DNA of 64,000 nt, from the NCBI GenBank assembly GCA_030015575.1, contig JASDDO010000006.1, positions 380,764,137 through 380,828,136 on the forward strand, given 5' to 3'. Shown here piece after piece: positions 48,839 through 61,689 of this stretch. The notes below the pieces were generated by a model that saw nothing but the letters and a program-made list of their open reading frames with translations, made no database searches and was not told the DNA's origin. This stretch comes from Agapanthus africanus. Lineage: Eukaryota > Streptophyta > Magnoliopsida > Asparagales > Amaryllidaceae. Position numbers and translations under genes: made by a program. Each line of letters starts with the position of its first letter. Position 1 is the stretch's first letter.

Positions 48839-51054
48839 TGTTAGTTATATGTATGCCCTAGAGGCCATTACTGTACATTGGATGTATATTGTAGTGGATG
48901 CTGGGACATATATAGGGAGGACTTTCTTGCTCGACATGATAGTATGCTATCTGGTTGCGCTTTACCTTAACGTGTACACAGATTGTCTCTCTATTACATG
49001 TTGGTGAAGCCCTTAGGATGTGTACTTGACTACCTGGACTATGATGCGGATCATACTAGTGGGGACATGGTAGTCCATAAGTACATCCTTCAAAGTCCCT
49101 AGTCGAGGGTGTATCGAGACGGGGCATCGATATACCAGAGTAGACTAGCGTGTACCTTCTCGACCCATACAGATGGGCGATGGATGATCCCATATCCATC
49201 GGTGTTTGACATCAGAGATGATATACGGGTGCTCAGTAGAGACTGGGTACACTGGACGGACTCGCCGAGAACTCCCAGATGGTATTATACCTTACGTCAG
49301 ATGGCAGTTCTCTGGTGACACTGGTACAGAGTAGTCTGTTGACCCGAGATCGTCATAGAGTCTTGTGTGGTTCCCACTGTGCTTTGATTTCCATCTTACC
49401 ACGTCCAAGAGGGCGTGCAAAACGGTGGTTTTTGGGTACAGTCCCGAGTCACATGGAGGCAATGAGCAATAGGAGGGGATTCGTCTCTCCCGGTATAGGG
49501 GGTTGATGTTGCGCTGTGTTCGATTGGCTATAACAGGAAATCCCTGGCCAGGATTGCTGAGATTTACTGGTAAGTGTTACCAGTAGTTTCTCGAATTGTT
49601 ATAGACCTCATATCGACACGACTTATCGAGCTATTGGGGTCTGACGTTTACCACCCCTAGGCAAGATATGCGACATATCAGACGACGAGACCGGACTGTA
49701 CGGTAGTGTTACTGGTTGGATTCACAGGAGTGTGAGCAGGCTTGCTCGTCGATCTTCTGATCGCTCAATACCCGGGTGGCCGTTACGTTTAGCAGACCGC
49801 TTGCGGCTTGTGGGTGTTTGATATGATCATCACCTGCTGCCGGCGTATTGACGAGTCTTTAGAGTCCTACACAGAGGTTTCCTGGCTCAAGCGAAACGAA
49901 ATAGGAGCGCATATGAGATATGTGCGGGACCGAGAATAATGCGTGTATGTGATACCGTATTTCATTCTCGCGATGAATGTATCGATATGGTTGTATGCGA
50001 TATAACCTAGTTATCGAATCAAGGATTGATTCGATAAAACGATACATTGTATATTAGTCGGTTATATGCGATATGACCGGATCGTTAAATCAAGTGTTGA
50101 TTTAATGATTTAATGCATAATTATATATTTGATATATTGCTTTGCATTAACTAGTATTGGTTCACTTTAAATGGATTTTCTCACTCGCTTGTGCACATTG
50201 TATATGTGATATATTTTTTTGTGCACTTGATTGTATCATGTTTGATGATACATGATTGTGTAAAGAGTTAAACCTTAGTTAAGTAAATGGTTAGGGTTTT
50301 TACATATTTATTCTTTCATTTATCTTTTAATTTGGATTAAAAGAAATGAGAAAAGAAAAACAAAAGGGGTTGCTTTCAACATGAAGCTTGTTGAAGCTTC
50401 ATGAAGCTTTGACCAAAGTGACTCTTTTGTCTTCATCTCCTAAACCCTAACCATTCATTTAACCTAAGTTAATTCTCTACACTTTACCATGGTTAAAATT
50501 ATGATAAGAATTCATTTTCTTTTCTTTTTTGATTAACTTATCATATTCATTATCTTCTTCTTCTTCTTCTTCTTCAAAGAAGAAAACCTTGGACCATCAA
50601 TGGTGATTGATGAAAAAGAGTGAGAAATCCAATTATAAAGTGAACCCACTTCCTATTTCTTCATCCTCTACCTCTTGCCAAGTAGTAGAGTGTGTTTTCT
50701 TCACAAGTTTCATGACTTGGTGAAGTGGGAGCTTGATCTTGTGATGCTTCGACGTAGATCATCTTCGGCACGAAGCCGACGACCTTGCCCGCCCATTTCT
50801 CCGATGAAGCCGACGCTAGAGCCCAGATTTTGATTTGGACAGCGGAGAGGACTTCATCACGGAGCCGTGGAGGTGGAGGACCGGATCTACAAAGGTTGTA
50901 TTTCCGTTCTTTTAGTTTAGATGTAAACTAGTTTCTTTTTCGCCTAGACTTCTAGTTAACGATCCGTAGTCTAGGGTTTCTCGGCACCGTAAAATTTGAA
51001 ATTGGCATGGTTGATGCCTTGTGAGACCTCTTGAGAGTGCCTAGGAACCCTACA
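48839..51054 (+). repeat. 5' LTR of the young Copia
   Basis: TGTTAGTTATATG to CCCTACA. It contains a (TTC)n run near 50560 and a pair of AGCTTCATGAAGCTT-type palindromes near 50390. It matches 57017-59231 almost base for base. Confidence 0.96.
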
Positions 51055-51055
51055 G

Positions 51056-51068
51056 TGGTATCAGAGCC
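51056..51068 (+). promoter_or_regulatory. Primer-binding site (initiator tRNA-Met)
   Basis: TGGTATCAGAGCC one base after the LTR, identical to that of the first Copia. Confidence 0.95.
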
Positions 51069-54000
51069 TTGCTAGAGCCTTAGGCGAAGTCTAGACGAAG
51101 TTTGAAACCCGAACGAACCGAAACCCTAACACAATCCATGCTCTCTGGACATTTTTTAAAAACTGGGTTTTTTCCGGATTAAAAATTCTTAAAAAATTCA
51201 GCAGGAAGATCTAAGAGTTATGGTGCAAAACGACATCCTAATTCATCTAAAGCACCGCGGTTCCGCGGCATGAGCATGGCTCATGCGGCGGTTCCGCGGC
51301 CGTACGGTCGTATCTCACTGTCATTGTTGCACAGTAACTCCTCTTTTCTAATGCTGGATTTTATGGGAATTTTTAAATTTTATTCAACAGTTGAATTTTC
51401 TGGGGTTGTTTTGGGGATTCGGTGTTTCAATCGGGGTATCAGATTTTGTCTATGTGGCTTTCCGGATAAATTTTAGAATATGTTAAAAAGTTCGACCGGA
51501 TATAAATACCTAATTTTTCCCCTGTCGGGAAATTTCCAAGTGTTGGATTTTTCCGTGGTTTAAAGACGTTCTAAGTAGTGCAAGTAACGCGATGGACCCT
51601 CTAGAAGACAACAAACCTTAACTCGATTATGTGACCGTCTTGAACTGCCCTTTGAACCTTAGGGTTTGGGGCAGTACGGCGTGCCACATGTGAGGCGTTG
51701 GCTTGACCCTTCTACGGCTGGACCGTTGGTACTGAGGCACGAACTGAATGTTTTTAGACTTATTTCATGTGTTGATCAGTATCGGGAAAACTTGGGTGTT
51801 TGAATGTTCGATCGGAAAGTTTAACATTTTCTATTTATCCGGAATGGGATACAATAATTGGAATTCACAAGAAGTTATGAGATAACTGAATGAATGTTAT
51901 AAACATAGCACTTTAGTCTCACTTGATCGGTTGCCACGGAATTTTGATGCGATCAAAAGTCCGTCGCAATCACGTAGCGTACGCGGATACTCGCCGGGTA
52001 AACTTAATAGACAGCTACACCCCATAGCCCCGACCAAGTGACTGTAGGAGAACCCCGTTGCCGAAAGCATCCATCTGGGTGCTCACGGTAGCGGTGTTCC
52101 GCCTTGGTGCACTTCGTCGACGGCATCGGGGGTGCGGCCGTCTACTGAAGTTTGCGACGAGCATTCGATCAGGATGTCGGGAATCTTGTTGAATTGCCCG
52201 ACTTGATATTGAAAAGTGTTTTCGATAATGAGATTAAAATGCGGGGTTTATAATTGTTAGGCATGCGATGTCTAAGGAATTCATTTGATTAGGCATGCGA
52301 TGTCTATGCAGGTTGCGGATTCCAACTGTTGTAGTTTTACGCTTTCTTTTCTGTGACCGTAAGTGTAATATGTGATATCGCCGGTTTCGTTGCTATATGT
52401 CAACGACAATTGGGATGCGCTTATTTACTTACGTTGATGACATGTGATGTTATGTGTTGCTGGATATGTTATATTGGATCGTCGTGTTTGAATAGCCGGG
52501 GGGTTTTATGTGAGATGGGTGTTTTTCATTTTCATTCATGTAAAATCTTGTATGTAATATTCTTTTATTGGGGCGCTTCCAGGTTGCGGAAGTTGTCACC
52601 GTTGTTGTATATTATTTACTTTTCCGCACTAGGATAGACCCAAGGAGATGGGCACAAGTAACCGGGTTCTGGAGTCCAGTGGGAGACCAACTCGAGGAGT
52701 CGGGTCCGGGTCTCCTAACTCCAGAATTGGTAGGGTTGCTTGCCGCTCTCGTAGGGGTCTAGGGGTGTGGGTTTGGCTATTCATCACGACCGTGGAATCC
52801 GTGTTTTATACTGGCTCGTATTGAAAACACGGACGTCCTAGTATATCCAATATTTCATATGATTCTTCTGCTGCGATATCTGTGATGTGATCATGTGATA
52901 TGTTCTGTGATAGATACTGTATATAGTATATATGATATATTATATAGGCGTTACTTATGTTTTACACCCGCGCTAGCCCTGCCCCGCTCTGCAGTCAGTT
53001 ACCTAACCTAACGGTGCACGAGGGGACATCGAGGCGAATGCGGATGGCATAAGTGTACGTCGTATTTATCTGTGATGTTTAGGTACTTAAATGATGGGAC
53101 TTCATTAATGTGATTAATGAAATAAAAGAAACCTAAGATGTTGTAGAATTGAATTTCAAACATAAAACAGGTAGCTACAGTTCTTGCTTTGCACAGCGGT
53201 ATATACGATATATCCTGCACCTTATTCGATGAGGAAAGGACCGAGATCCCTTCACCGGGAGTGACTCCTTTAGCAATAACTGGCAGATACTACAACCTTC
53301 GGTTTGTCTTTTGATTGCTTTTAAGTGTTTTTGCTTTGCACAGTGATATATATGATATATCCCGCACCTCATTCGACGAGGAAAGGACCGACGATTCCTT
53401 CACCGGGAGTGACTCCTTTAGCAAAACTAGAAAAGCCTCAAAAGCACTCCATTTCAAAATTCATTCGATCCTACAACGATATCAAGTTCATTACGCAATA
53501 GGTTTTCAGAAAAACCTGTCGTAGCCCTCCGTCATTTCAGATAAGTGGTAGTTAGTATTCGTGCTACGTTTGTTGGCCTGCGTCAAGGCGTAGTGTGCGG
53601 TAGCTAACTAGTATTTATCTGCTTATGCATATGATGCAGATTGGATTAGGGTAGTCGTGCGACTTTGTTGGCCTGCGTCAAGGGTCGTGCGGGTGGGTTT
53701 AATTCAATCAGGAAATGACGGGTTGAACTTGACTAGCGCACTATGGTTTGTTGGCCTGCGTCAAGGTCATAGAACGCTAGGGGCAAAATATTATCGGGAA
53801 TTTCAAGTGTTGAAATTTGCAATGAGATTGCATACCTTCTATGAGATAGTTGGATCCCGATACCCGCTGCGAGTAAGAGTTACTCCTGGGAGAGTTTTAT
53901 ACATTATAATTAGCCGATCAAGTAGGTGTCTAGAAAGGTGTTAACGAGGTTACACCTCTGGGAAAACGAGGTTTACATTAATTAGGTTCGTGCGAAAGCA

Positions 54001-54190
54001 CGGGGGACCTCCCTCAAAGTACCGACACTGGCCTGGCTGAAAGATTGGCGAACTTGTAGTGTGTAATTAATCCCGGCTGATCTTTCCATTTAGGGTTTGA
54101 AGGAAGATTTGATAAAAAGCAGTGGGAGCCATCCTGATTAGATAAAATAATAACCAATCTATTCTTGCAAGAGCGCACGCTGAGTGTTTT
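51069..54190 (+). other. Copia leader with repeated motifs
   Basis: About 3.1 kb without a coding frame. It carries three copies of TTTGTTGGCCTGCGTCAAGG (near 53569, 53664 and 53749). It also holds a tandem-like duplication of a segment with GCACCTTATTCGATGAGGAAAGGACCG (53194-53281 and 53337-53424), present once in the older copy. This conservation across two diverged copies hints at an RNA-level role. Confidence 0.6.
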
Positions 54191-54216
54191 CTTCTTTCTC
54201 TCTCCAGGTAGCGACC

Positions 54217-56990
54217 ATGTCACGCCTTAATCAAGATAATAATACGGATATTTGACCGAACCCGCTTGTTATACTGAGCTGGGGAACGTTGGTCCCGCTC
54301 CAACTTATAATTGTTATAAGACAGAGCAGGAAATTGGGGATTACCAGAATTCCCGTGCCACCCAAACGAAGAGAGTGCATGCTGATGCATCATCTTCGGG
54401 TGTGTTCATTACAGAGAACTGTTTCTCAGTATCCTTTACGTCCTGGGTATGTAATACCAGATCAGGATCCCAGATATGTAATCTGTTACATAGGGCTACA
54501 GAAAGGTAGAGGACTGAGAACGGGTGATAAGTTTCATGAGGCAGAAAACGGGGCAAGAGTTGCAGCCAAGTCTGTTGGTCACTATCACCATGTATTACAA
54601 ATACATTGATTCTGAACGAATGTTATTAGATACCAAACCTGATATACAAAATCATATCAGTCTCTTTATTAGTAAAGAAATGATATAATTTTGTATTGTT
54701 GGATAATGTTTTGAACATTTCCTATATCAAAAGTTGATCGGTTCAGGCACGTTATCTAAAAGCATTTATGTTCTAAATCAAACTACAGTTCTTAGTATAC
54801 GGAACACACACAAGAGGAAGAGTTCAGAAATGAACGAATCCTTCTTGAGGTATTGTAGACTAGGTCATATCAATGCGACCCGACTGGCTGAGTTACATTT
54901 AGATGCATATTTAAATCAGTTTGAATTTACATCTTGTGAAACTCGCCAGTCATGTCATAAAGATAAGATGACCACAGCTCTGTTTATTGGAAACAGAGAA
55001 AGAGTTAGTGAACTCTTGGGATGATACATGTTGATGTATGTAGGTCCTCAGTCTACAAATGCCAGGACTGGTTCTTTATACTTCATTATATTCTCTGATA
55101 ATCTCTCAAGATTCAGTCATATGTTCCTGTTGAAACATGAGTCCGAACCTTTTGAGATATTCACAGAATATAAGTTAGAAGTAGAGAACCAAAATACGGG
55201 TATAAGTATTATGTCCTTTGATGTGATCAAGGAGGAGAATACTTGAGCACGGAATTCCTGGACTATTCTAAAGGAGAATGAGATTCTCTCTCAGCATTAC
55301 TCCTCTGTATACACCATAGCACGATGGTATATCGGGGTGGAGCAATCACACCCTATATGATAAGGTGTGCTCTATGATGAGTACTACTGAGTTACCTATT
55401 TCCTTTTTGGGAGTTATGCACTTGAGAAGCTGCATACCTATTGAATAGGGTTCAAATCAAATCAGTTGCCTACCACTTCATATTTGATATGATAAGGGAA
55501 GAGCCCATCTCTTAAGTTAGTTAAGATTTGGGGTTGTCCAGCCTATGTCTGAAAAGCAAAATCCGGACAAGCTCGAGGCAATGTCAGTTATGTAGAACTG
55601 GAATTGTTTCAGCTATACAAACTACAGCAGATGATTTGGTAGAACCGAAGGATTCAATAGTAACCAACGAACTTCAGCCTCTCCGCCGATCTAGTAGGGT
55701 TCCTCACCCGCCTGAGAGATACTTCGGTTGCTCTATGACAGTGGGAGCGAGGATTGCGTCATGAGATGATGACCCAACTAGTTTCGAGCTGGCCATCAGG
55801 AGTGTGACTCTGTAAGAATGGCTGGATGCTTATCGATCTGAGATGGAATCCTTATACACCAACAAAGTATGGACTTTAGTTGCTATATCTGAAGGGTTAA
55901 ATCCCCATCAGGAGCAAGTATATCTTGAGAAGATTACTTGGTGTAGATGGAAAAGTTGAGACTTTCAAAGCTAGACTTGTTAAAAGTTTGCATCATTGAC
56001 CAGGTATGGATAATGATGAAACCTTTTCAAGTAGCTATGCTTAAGTCCATCCAGATCCTACTTGTCACGGCTACATGCCATGACTACGATATCTGGTGGT
56101 TGGGTGTCATGACTGCTTTTCTAAATGATGTTTTAGAAGAGTGCGTCTATAAGTACACAGCCAGAGGGCTTCGTAGACAGTGGGAGCAGCGGAAACGTGT
56201 GCAAGATGCTTTATAGGATTAAAGCATGCATCGCGGAGTTGGAACATCTGTTTTGATGGATTAGTCAAAGAGTTTGACATCATCAAAATGGTAGATGAAC
56301 CTTGTATAAACAAAAAGGTAGTAGGGAGTATGGTGGTGATCCTCGTAGAGTACGTGGATGACATACTCTTGATAAGAAAGGAGTTTCTTATGCTACGCTC
56401 GATCAATCTCCGTTTATCACAAAGATTCTCCGTGTAGGATCAAAATGATACCTCCTAAATCCTGAGTTTTAGATCTATGAGATAGATTTAATTGGATGTT
56501 AGGATTCTCACTAGTTGTAGTGAGATGATATCAAACGATTCTGGGGAAAATCACTGGAAAGGTTCCAGGGTGATAAAGACGACTGAATGTCAGTCGCAGG
56601 CATTGTCTTTACCCTCAGTAAAGGGACGGTATGTTAGAGGAGTTCCAAGCTAGATACCGTGACATACTAGACGATAAAGGCAGGATACATCGCTACTTAA
56701 GATGCTACCAAAGATGCTGTTTGGGTGTATATTGGTTCATGAGATGAACTATGTTCCTCCCATTGTGTGACAATGGAGTTGTGGCTTATGCCAAGGAACG
56801 CAGGTCCCATCAGTGATCCAGACATATTCTAAGGCAGTATCACTTGATCATGGAGATGGTTTATCTCTAAGGGATCGAGGTTAGGAGAGTAGACTCAGAG
56901 GACAACACGGCGGATCCACTCACGAAGGCCTATTCCCAGAGAGAGACTTTTATGGGATGGTTGAGTATGAGATACTACAACCACTGCTAC
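54217..56990 (+). pseudogene. Defective Copia gag-pol remnant
   Basis: A gag start (ATG 54217) runs almost at once into the end of gag and the protease, so most of gag is missing. The protease reads SWVCNTRSGSQIC at 54438-54476, where Copia has D-T-G; the catalytic Asp codon is AAT at 54453-54455. The GAG-pre-integrase motif (RLGHINATRLAELH near 54865) and integrase traces (HVDVC near 55025, GGEYLSTEFLDY near 55225) follow. Reverse transcriptase retains YVDD at 56351-56362 in YVDDILLI. The C-terminal end (DNTADPLTKAY near 56900) is recognisable. Stops and frameshifts separate all of these. Confidence 0.9.
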
Positions 56991-57004
56991 AGATGGCCCT
57001 AGTG

Positions 57005-57016
57005 CAAGTGGGAGAT
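57005..57016 (+). promoter_or_regulatory. Polypurine tract of the young Copia
   Basis: CAAGTGGGAGAT immediately before the 3' LTR, the usual Copia plus-strand primer site. Confidence 0.85.
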
Positions 57017-59231
57017 TGTTAGTTATATGTATGCCCTAGAGGCCATTACTGTACATTGGATGTATATTGTAGTGGATGCTGGGACATATATAGGGAGGAC
57101 TTTCTTGCTCGACATGATAGTATGCTATCTGGTTGCTCTTTACCTTAACGTGTACACAGATTGTCTCTCTATTACATGTTGGTGAAGCCCTTAGGATGTG
57201 TACTTGACTACCTGGACTATGATGCGGATCATACTAGTGGGGACATGGTAGTCCATAAGTACATCCTTCAAAGTCCCTAGTCGAGGGTGTATCGAGACGG
57301 GGCATCGATATACCAGAGTAGACTAGCGTGTACCTTCTCGACCCATACAGATGGGCGATGGATGATCCCATATCCATCGGTGTTTGACATCAGAGATGAT
57401 ATACGGGTGCTCAGTAGAGACTGGGTACACTGGACGGACTCGCCGAGAACTCCCAGATGGTATTATACCTTACGTCAGATGGCAGTTCTCTGGTGACACT
57501 GGTACAGAGTAGTCTGTTGACCCGAGATCGTCATAGAGTCTTGTGTGGTTCCCACTGTGCTTTGATTTCCATCTTACCACGTCCAAGAGGGCGTGCAAAA
57601 CGGTGGTTTTTGGGTACAGTCCCGAGTCACATGGAGGCAATGAGCGATAGGAGGGGATTCGTCTCTCCCGGTATAGGGGGTTGATGTTGCGCTGTGTTCG
57701 ATTGGCTATAACAGGAAATCCCTGGCCAGGATTGCTGAGATTTACTGGTAAGTGTTACCAGTAGTTTCTCGAATTGTTATAGACCTCATATCGACACGAC
57801 TTATCGAGCTATTGAGGTCTGACGTTTACCACCCCTAGGCAAGATATGCGATATATCAGACGACGAGACCGGACTGTACGGTAGTGTTACTGGTTGGATT
57901 CACAGGAGTGTGAGCAGGCTTGCTCGTCGATCTTCTGATCGCTCAATACCCGGGTGGCCGTTACGTTTAGCAGACCGCTTGCGGCTTGTGGGTGTTTGAT
58001 ATGATCATCACCTGCTGCCGGCGTATTGACGAGTCTTTAGAGTCCTACACAGAGGTTTCCTGGTTCAAGCGAAACGAAATAGGAGCGCATATGAGATATG
58101 TGCGGGACCGAGAATAATGCGTGTATGTGATACCGTATTTCATTCTCGCGATGAATGTATCGATATGGTTGTATGCGATATAACCTAGTTATCGAATCAA
58201 GGATTGATTCGATAAAACGATACATTGTATATTAGTCGGTTATATGCGATATGACCGGATCGTTAAATCAAATGTTGATTTAATGATTTAATGCATAATT
58301 ATATATTTGATATATTGCTTTTCATTAACTAGTATTGGTTCACTTTAAATGGATTTTCTCACTCGCTTGTGCACATTGTATATGTGATATATTTTTTTGT
58401 GCACTTGATTGTATCATGTTTGATGATACATGATTGTGTAAAGAGTTAAACCTTAGTTAAGTAAATGGTTAGGGTTTTTACATATTTATTCTTTCATTTA
58501 TCTTTTAATTTGGATTAAAAGAAATGAGAAAAGAAAAACAAAAGGGGTTGCTTTCAACATGAAGCTTGTTGAAGCTTCATGAAGCTTTGACCAAAGTGAC
58601 TCTTTTGTCTTCATCTCCTAAACCCTAACCATTCATTTAACCTAAGTTAATTCTCTACACTTTACCATGGTTAAAATTATGATAAGAATTCATTTTCTTT
58701 TCTTTTTTGATTAACTTATCATATTCATTATCTTCTTCTTCTTCTTCTTCTTCAAAGAAGAAAACCTTGGACCATCAATGGTGATTGATGAAAAAGAGTG
58801 AGAAATCCAATTCTAAAGTGAACCCACTTCCTATTTCTTCATCCTCTACCTCTTGCCAAGTAGTAGAGTGTGTTTTCTTCACAAGTTTCATGACTTGGTG
58901 AAGTGGGAGCTTGATCTTGTGATGCTTCGACGTAGATCATCTTCGGCACGAAGCCGACGACCTTGCCCGCCCATTCTCCGATGAAGCCGACGCTAGAGCC
59001 CGGATTTTGATTTGGACAGCGGAGAGGACTTCATCACGGAGCCGTGGAGGTGGAGGACCGGATCTACAAAGGTTGTATTTCCGTTCTTTTAGTTTAGATG
59101 TAAACTAGTTTCTTTTTCGCCTAGACTTCTAGTTAACGATCCGTAGTCTAGGGTTTCTCGGCACCGTAAAATTTGAAATTGGCATGGTTGATGCCTTGTG
59201 AGACCTCTTGAGAGTGCCTAGGAACCCTACA
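57017..59231 (+). repeat. 3' LTR of the young Copia
   Basis: Near-identical partner of 48839-51054. One base shorter because of a 1-bp deletion in the CCCATTTCTCC/CCCATTCTCC context near 58972. Confidence 0.96.
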
Positions 59232-60120
59232 AGGATGGACATAAGCCGCGTTCCACGTAGCCAGGAAATTTTTGCTCTGGATGCTTCCCACGGGTTCACT
59301 GCCGTGTTCGGCGAGGACCAGGCTCCGCTCTGGATGCTTCACATGGGTTCATTGCCGTGCTCTGCGAGGACCAGGATCCGCTCTAGACGTTTTCCACGGG
59401 GTCAGGAGTGACATAATCCTCGTTCTACGTAGCCAGGAAATTTTTGCTCTGGATGCTTCCTACGGGTTCACTGCCGTGTTCGGCGAGGACCAGGCTCCAC
59501 TCTGGATGATTCACACGGGTTCACTGCCGTGCTCTACGAGGACCAGGATCCGCTCTGGACATTTTCCACGTGGTCAGGAGTGACATAATCCGCATTCTAC
59601 GTAGCCAGGAATTTTGCTCTGGATGCTTCCCACGGGTTCACTGCCGTGTTCGGCGAGGACCAGGCTCTGCTCTGGATGCTTCACACGGGTTCAATGCCGT
59701 GCTCTGCGAGGACCAGGATCCGCTCTAGACGTTTCCCATGGGGTATGGATTGACATAAGCCGCGTTCCACGTAGCCAGGAAATTTTTGCTCTGGATGCTT
59801 CCCACGGGTTCACTGCCGTGTTCGGCGAGGACCAGGCTCCGCTCTGGATGCTTCACACGAGTTCACTGCCGTGCTATACGAGGACCAGGATCCGCTCTGG
59901 ACATTTTCCACAGGGTCAGGAGTGACATAAGCTACATTCCACGTAGCCAGGAATTTTGCTCTGGATGCTTCCCACGGGTTCACTGCCGTGTTCGGCGAGG
60001 ACCAGGCTCCGCTCTTGATGCTTCACACGGGTTCATTGCCATGCTCTACAAGGACCAGGATCCTCTGGATGTTTTCCACGGGGTCAGGAGTGACATAATC
60101 CGCGTTCCATGTAGCCAGGA
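59232..60120. repeat. 170-bp higher-order tandem array, right part
   Basis: About five more units of the array at 47281-48838, resuming at the point where the Copia cut it (GTCAGGAT / AGGATGGACATAAGCC). The unit length here is 170-172 bp. Confidence 0.93.
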
Positions 60121-60780
60121 TTTTTTTTGATTATATTCGCATTTCACGGAGTTGGGGTTTGACTTTCGGTCGTTTGTGCACTGCCGAGTTATGGAACTGG
60201 GAGTTGCCGCTGTTCCACATTGCTTGATGTTGTGTTTGTTGTAATGAAACATATGTTGAGATGATCTCCAGGCCATCTGTGAACCGTTGAGATTTGGCTT
60301 TTTCTTCTGATGAAATCTGGGGAGGAAAGGTGTGATTCCCTCTTTGTTTGCGCCCCTGGATTGTATACAGGGATTGATATGATATCATCTGTAGGGCATA
60401 AATTTTTTATTTTTTTAAATTTTATTTCTTTCCACGATGCTCTATCATTTCAGCTTTTATATCGTGAAGGTCGCGATTGCCCAATCATTTCGGCTATTTT
60501 TCGCGGTACCCAATCATTTCGGCTATTTGTTTTATTTTTACTCGCTGTTTTTTATTGCGAGTTGCCCAATCATTTCGGCTATTTCGCATGCATACATTTT
60601 TACTTGCTGATTTTGTTTGCAAGTTGCCCTATCATTTTGGCTATTTCGTATGCATGTGTGGCTTGCTGGCTTTTCGCTGCAAGCTTGGATTTAGACATCG
60701 ATTTTGGCATCAGCACCGCTACAACTGGGATATTACCAGGAGCGAATCATCATTTGCCTCTGTCGATATCGAACAAAGGT
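60121..60780. repeat. Spacer with CAATCATTTCGGCTATTT repeats and hairpins
   Basis: Four spaced copies of CAATCATTTCGGCTATTT and one CTATCATTTTGGCTATTT (60470-60660). Between and after them stand three homologous hairpins: ACTCGC/GCGAGT (60540-60545, 60557-60562), ACTTGC/GCAAGT (60602-60607, 60619-60624) and GCTTGC/GCAAGC (60661-60666, 60679-60684). No gene is supported. Confidence 0.65.
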
Positions 60781-61345
60781 GGCTTAGCGAACAGGGTTAG
60801 GATCCTGTCGACTAAGGCTTTTGACTTTATGAGCCGTAAGGGTCTCATAAAGGTATTTCTCCCTGCGAGTCGTGAGGATCTCGTAGGCGCGTTTTCTCCT
60901 TAGGAATCGTGAGGACTCCTAAGTGTATGTTCTTTTATAAGTCGTAAGGATCTTACAAGAGTGTTTTCTCCTTATAAGTCGAGAGGACTCACAAGGGTTG
61001 TTCACCGTGCGAACATATCCTTAGTCACGGATGGGACTTTACTAAGGAAATATTTATTCGCGCCCGTGGATTATATATAAGGGTCAGCATTGAGCCGCTT
61101 GTAGGGCAGTATTGGAGGTTGTGGGGGCTGCTTAAGAACAGGTTCAGATCCTTGTAGTTTAAGACTTTCAAATCTTATGAGCCGTGAGGGTCCCAAAAGA
61201 GGGTTCTCCTTACGAGTCGTGAGGATCTCGCACGTGTAATTTCTCTTCAGGAATCGTGAGGATCTCCAAGTGTGTTGCTCCCTTATGAGTCGTAAGGATC
61301 TCACGCAGGTGGTTTCTCCTTACAAAGTCGAGAGGACCTTGCAAG
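60781..61345. repeat. Degenerate ~48-bp GTCGTGAGGATCT repeats
   Basis: Two blocks (60830-60990 and 61175-61345) of the same repeat seen at 47065-47245, with units such as TTATGAGTCGTAAGGATCTC. They are separated by a copy of the CCCGTGGATT...GTAGGGCA string that also occurs at 60350 and 35430. Confidence 0.65.
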
Positions 61346-61600
61346 TGTCTTTTAACGAGATTGCGCCCTTTCGGGTTTTCACAAAACTCGCCGGCAGCCC
61401 TGCTGTTTTTACTCACGGAGCCCTTTCGGGTTTTCATCCGTGCCCTTTTTGTTTGTGGACATATCATTTTTTTTCTCTTCTTTTTTTATTCTAACGAGAT
61501 TGCGCCCTTTCGGGTTTTCACAAGACCCGCCGGTAGCCCTGTTGTTTTTACTCACGGAGCCCTTTCGGGTTTTCATCCGTGCCTATTTTGCTTATGGACA
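61346..61600. repeat. Tandem duplication of a ~142-bp segment
   Basis: AACGAGATTGCGCCCTTTCG followed by an ACTCACGGAGCCCTTTCGGG block appears twice (from 61352 and 61494) with few differences, so the duplication is recent. A T-rich run follows (61610-61645). Confidence 0.8.
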
Positions 61601-61689
61601 TACCGTTTTCTTTCTTTTTTTTATTCTTTCTTTTTTTTTTTTTATATCAGTTTTGGGATGCTGCAATCCACCGTAGCTTATCGACATCT

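Larger units (their letters stand above)
48839..59231 (+). mobile_element. Young Copia element inserted in the 170-bp array
   Basis: Target duplication AGGAT (48834-48838 and 59232-59236). LTRs of 2216 and 2215 bp are almost identical; about ten differences were seen by eye, plus one 1-bp indel. It has primer site, leader, defective pol and purine tract in normal order. Same family as 3395-13011. Gag is almost absent and the protease lacks its aspartate, so it must have been copied using proteins from another element. Confidence 0.96.

Noticed and set aside
47316..48861. Series of 100-159-codon open frames (MLWMLPTGSLPCS-type) on the + strand
   Set aside because: They recur every 170 bp in shifting frames within the tandem array; openness comes from the stop-poor unit, with no conserved start context or domain.
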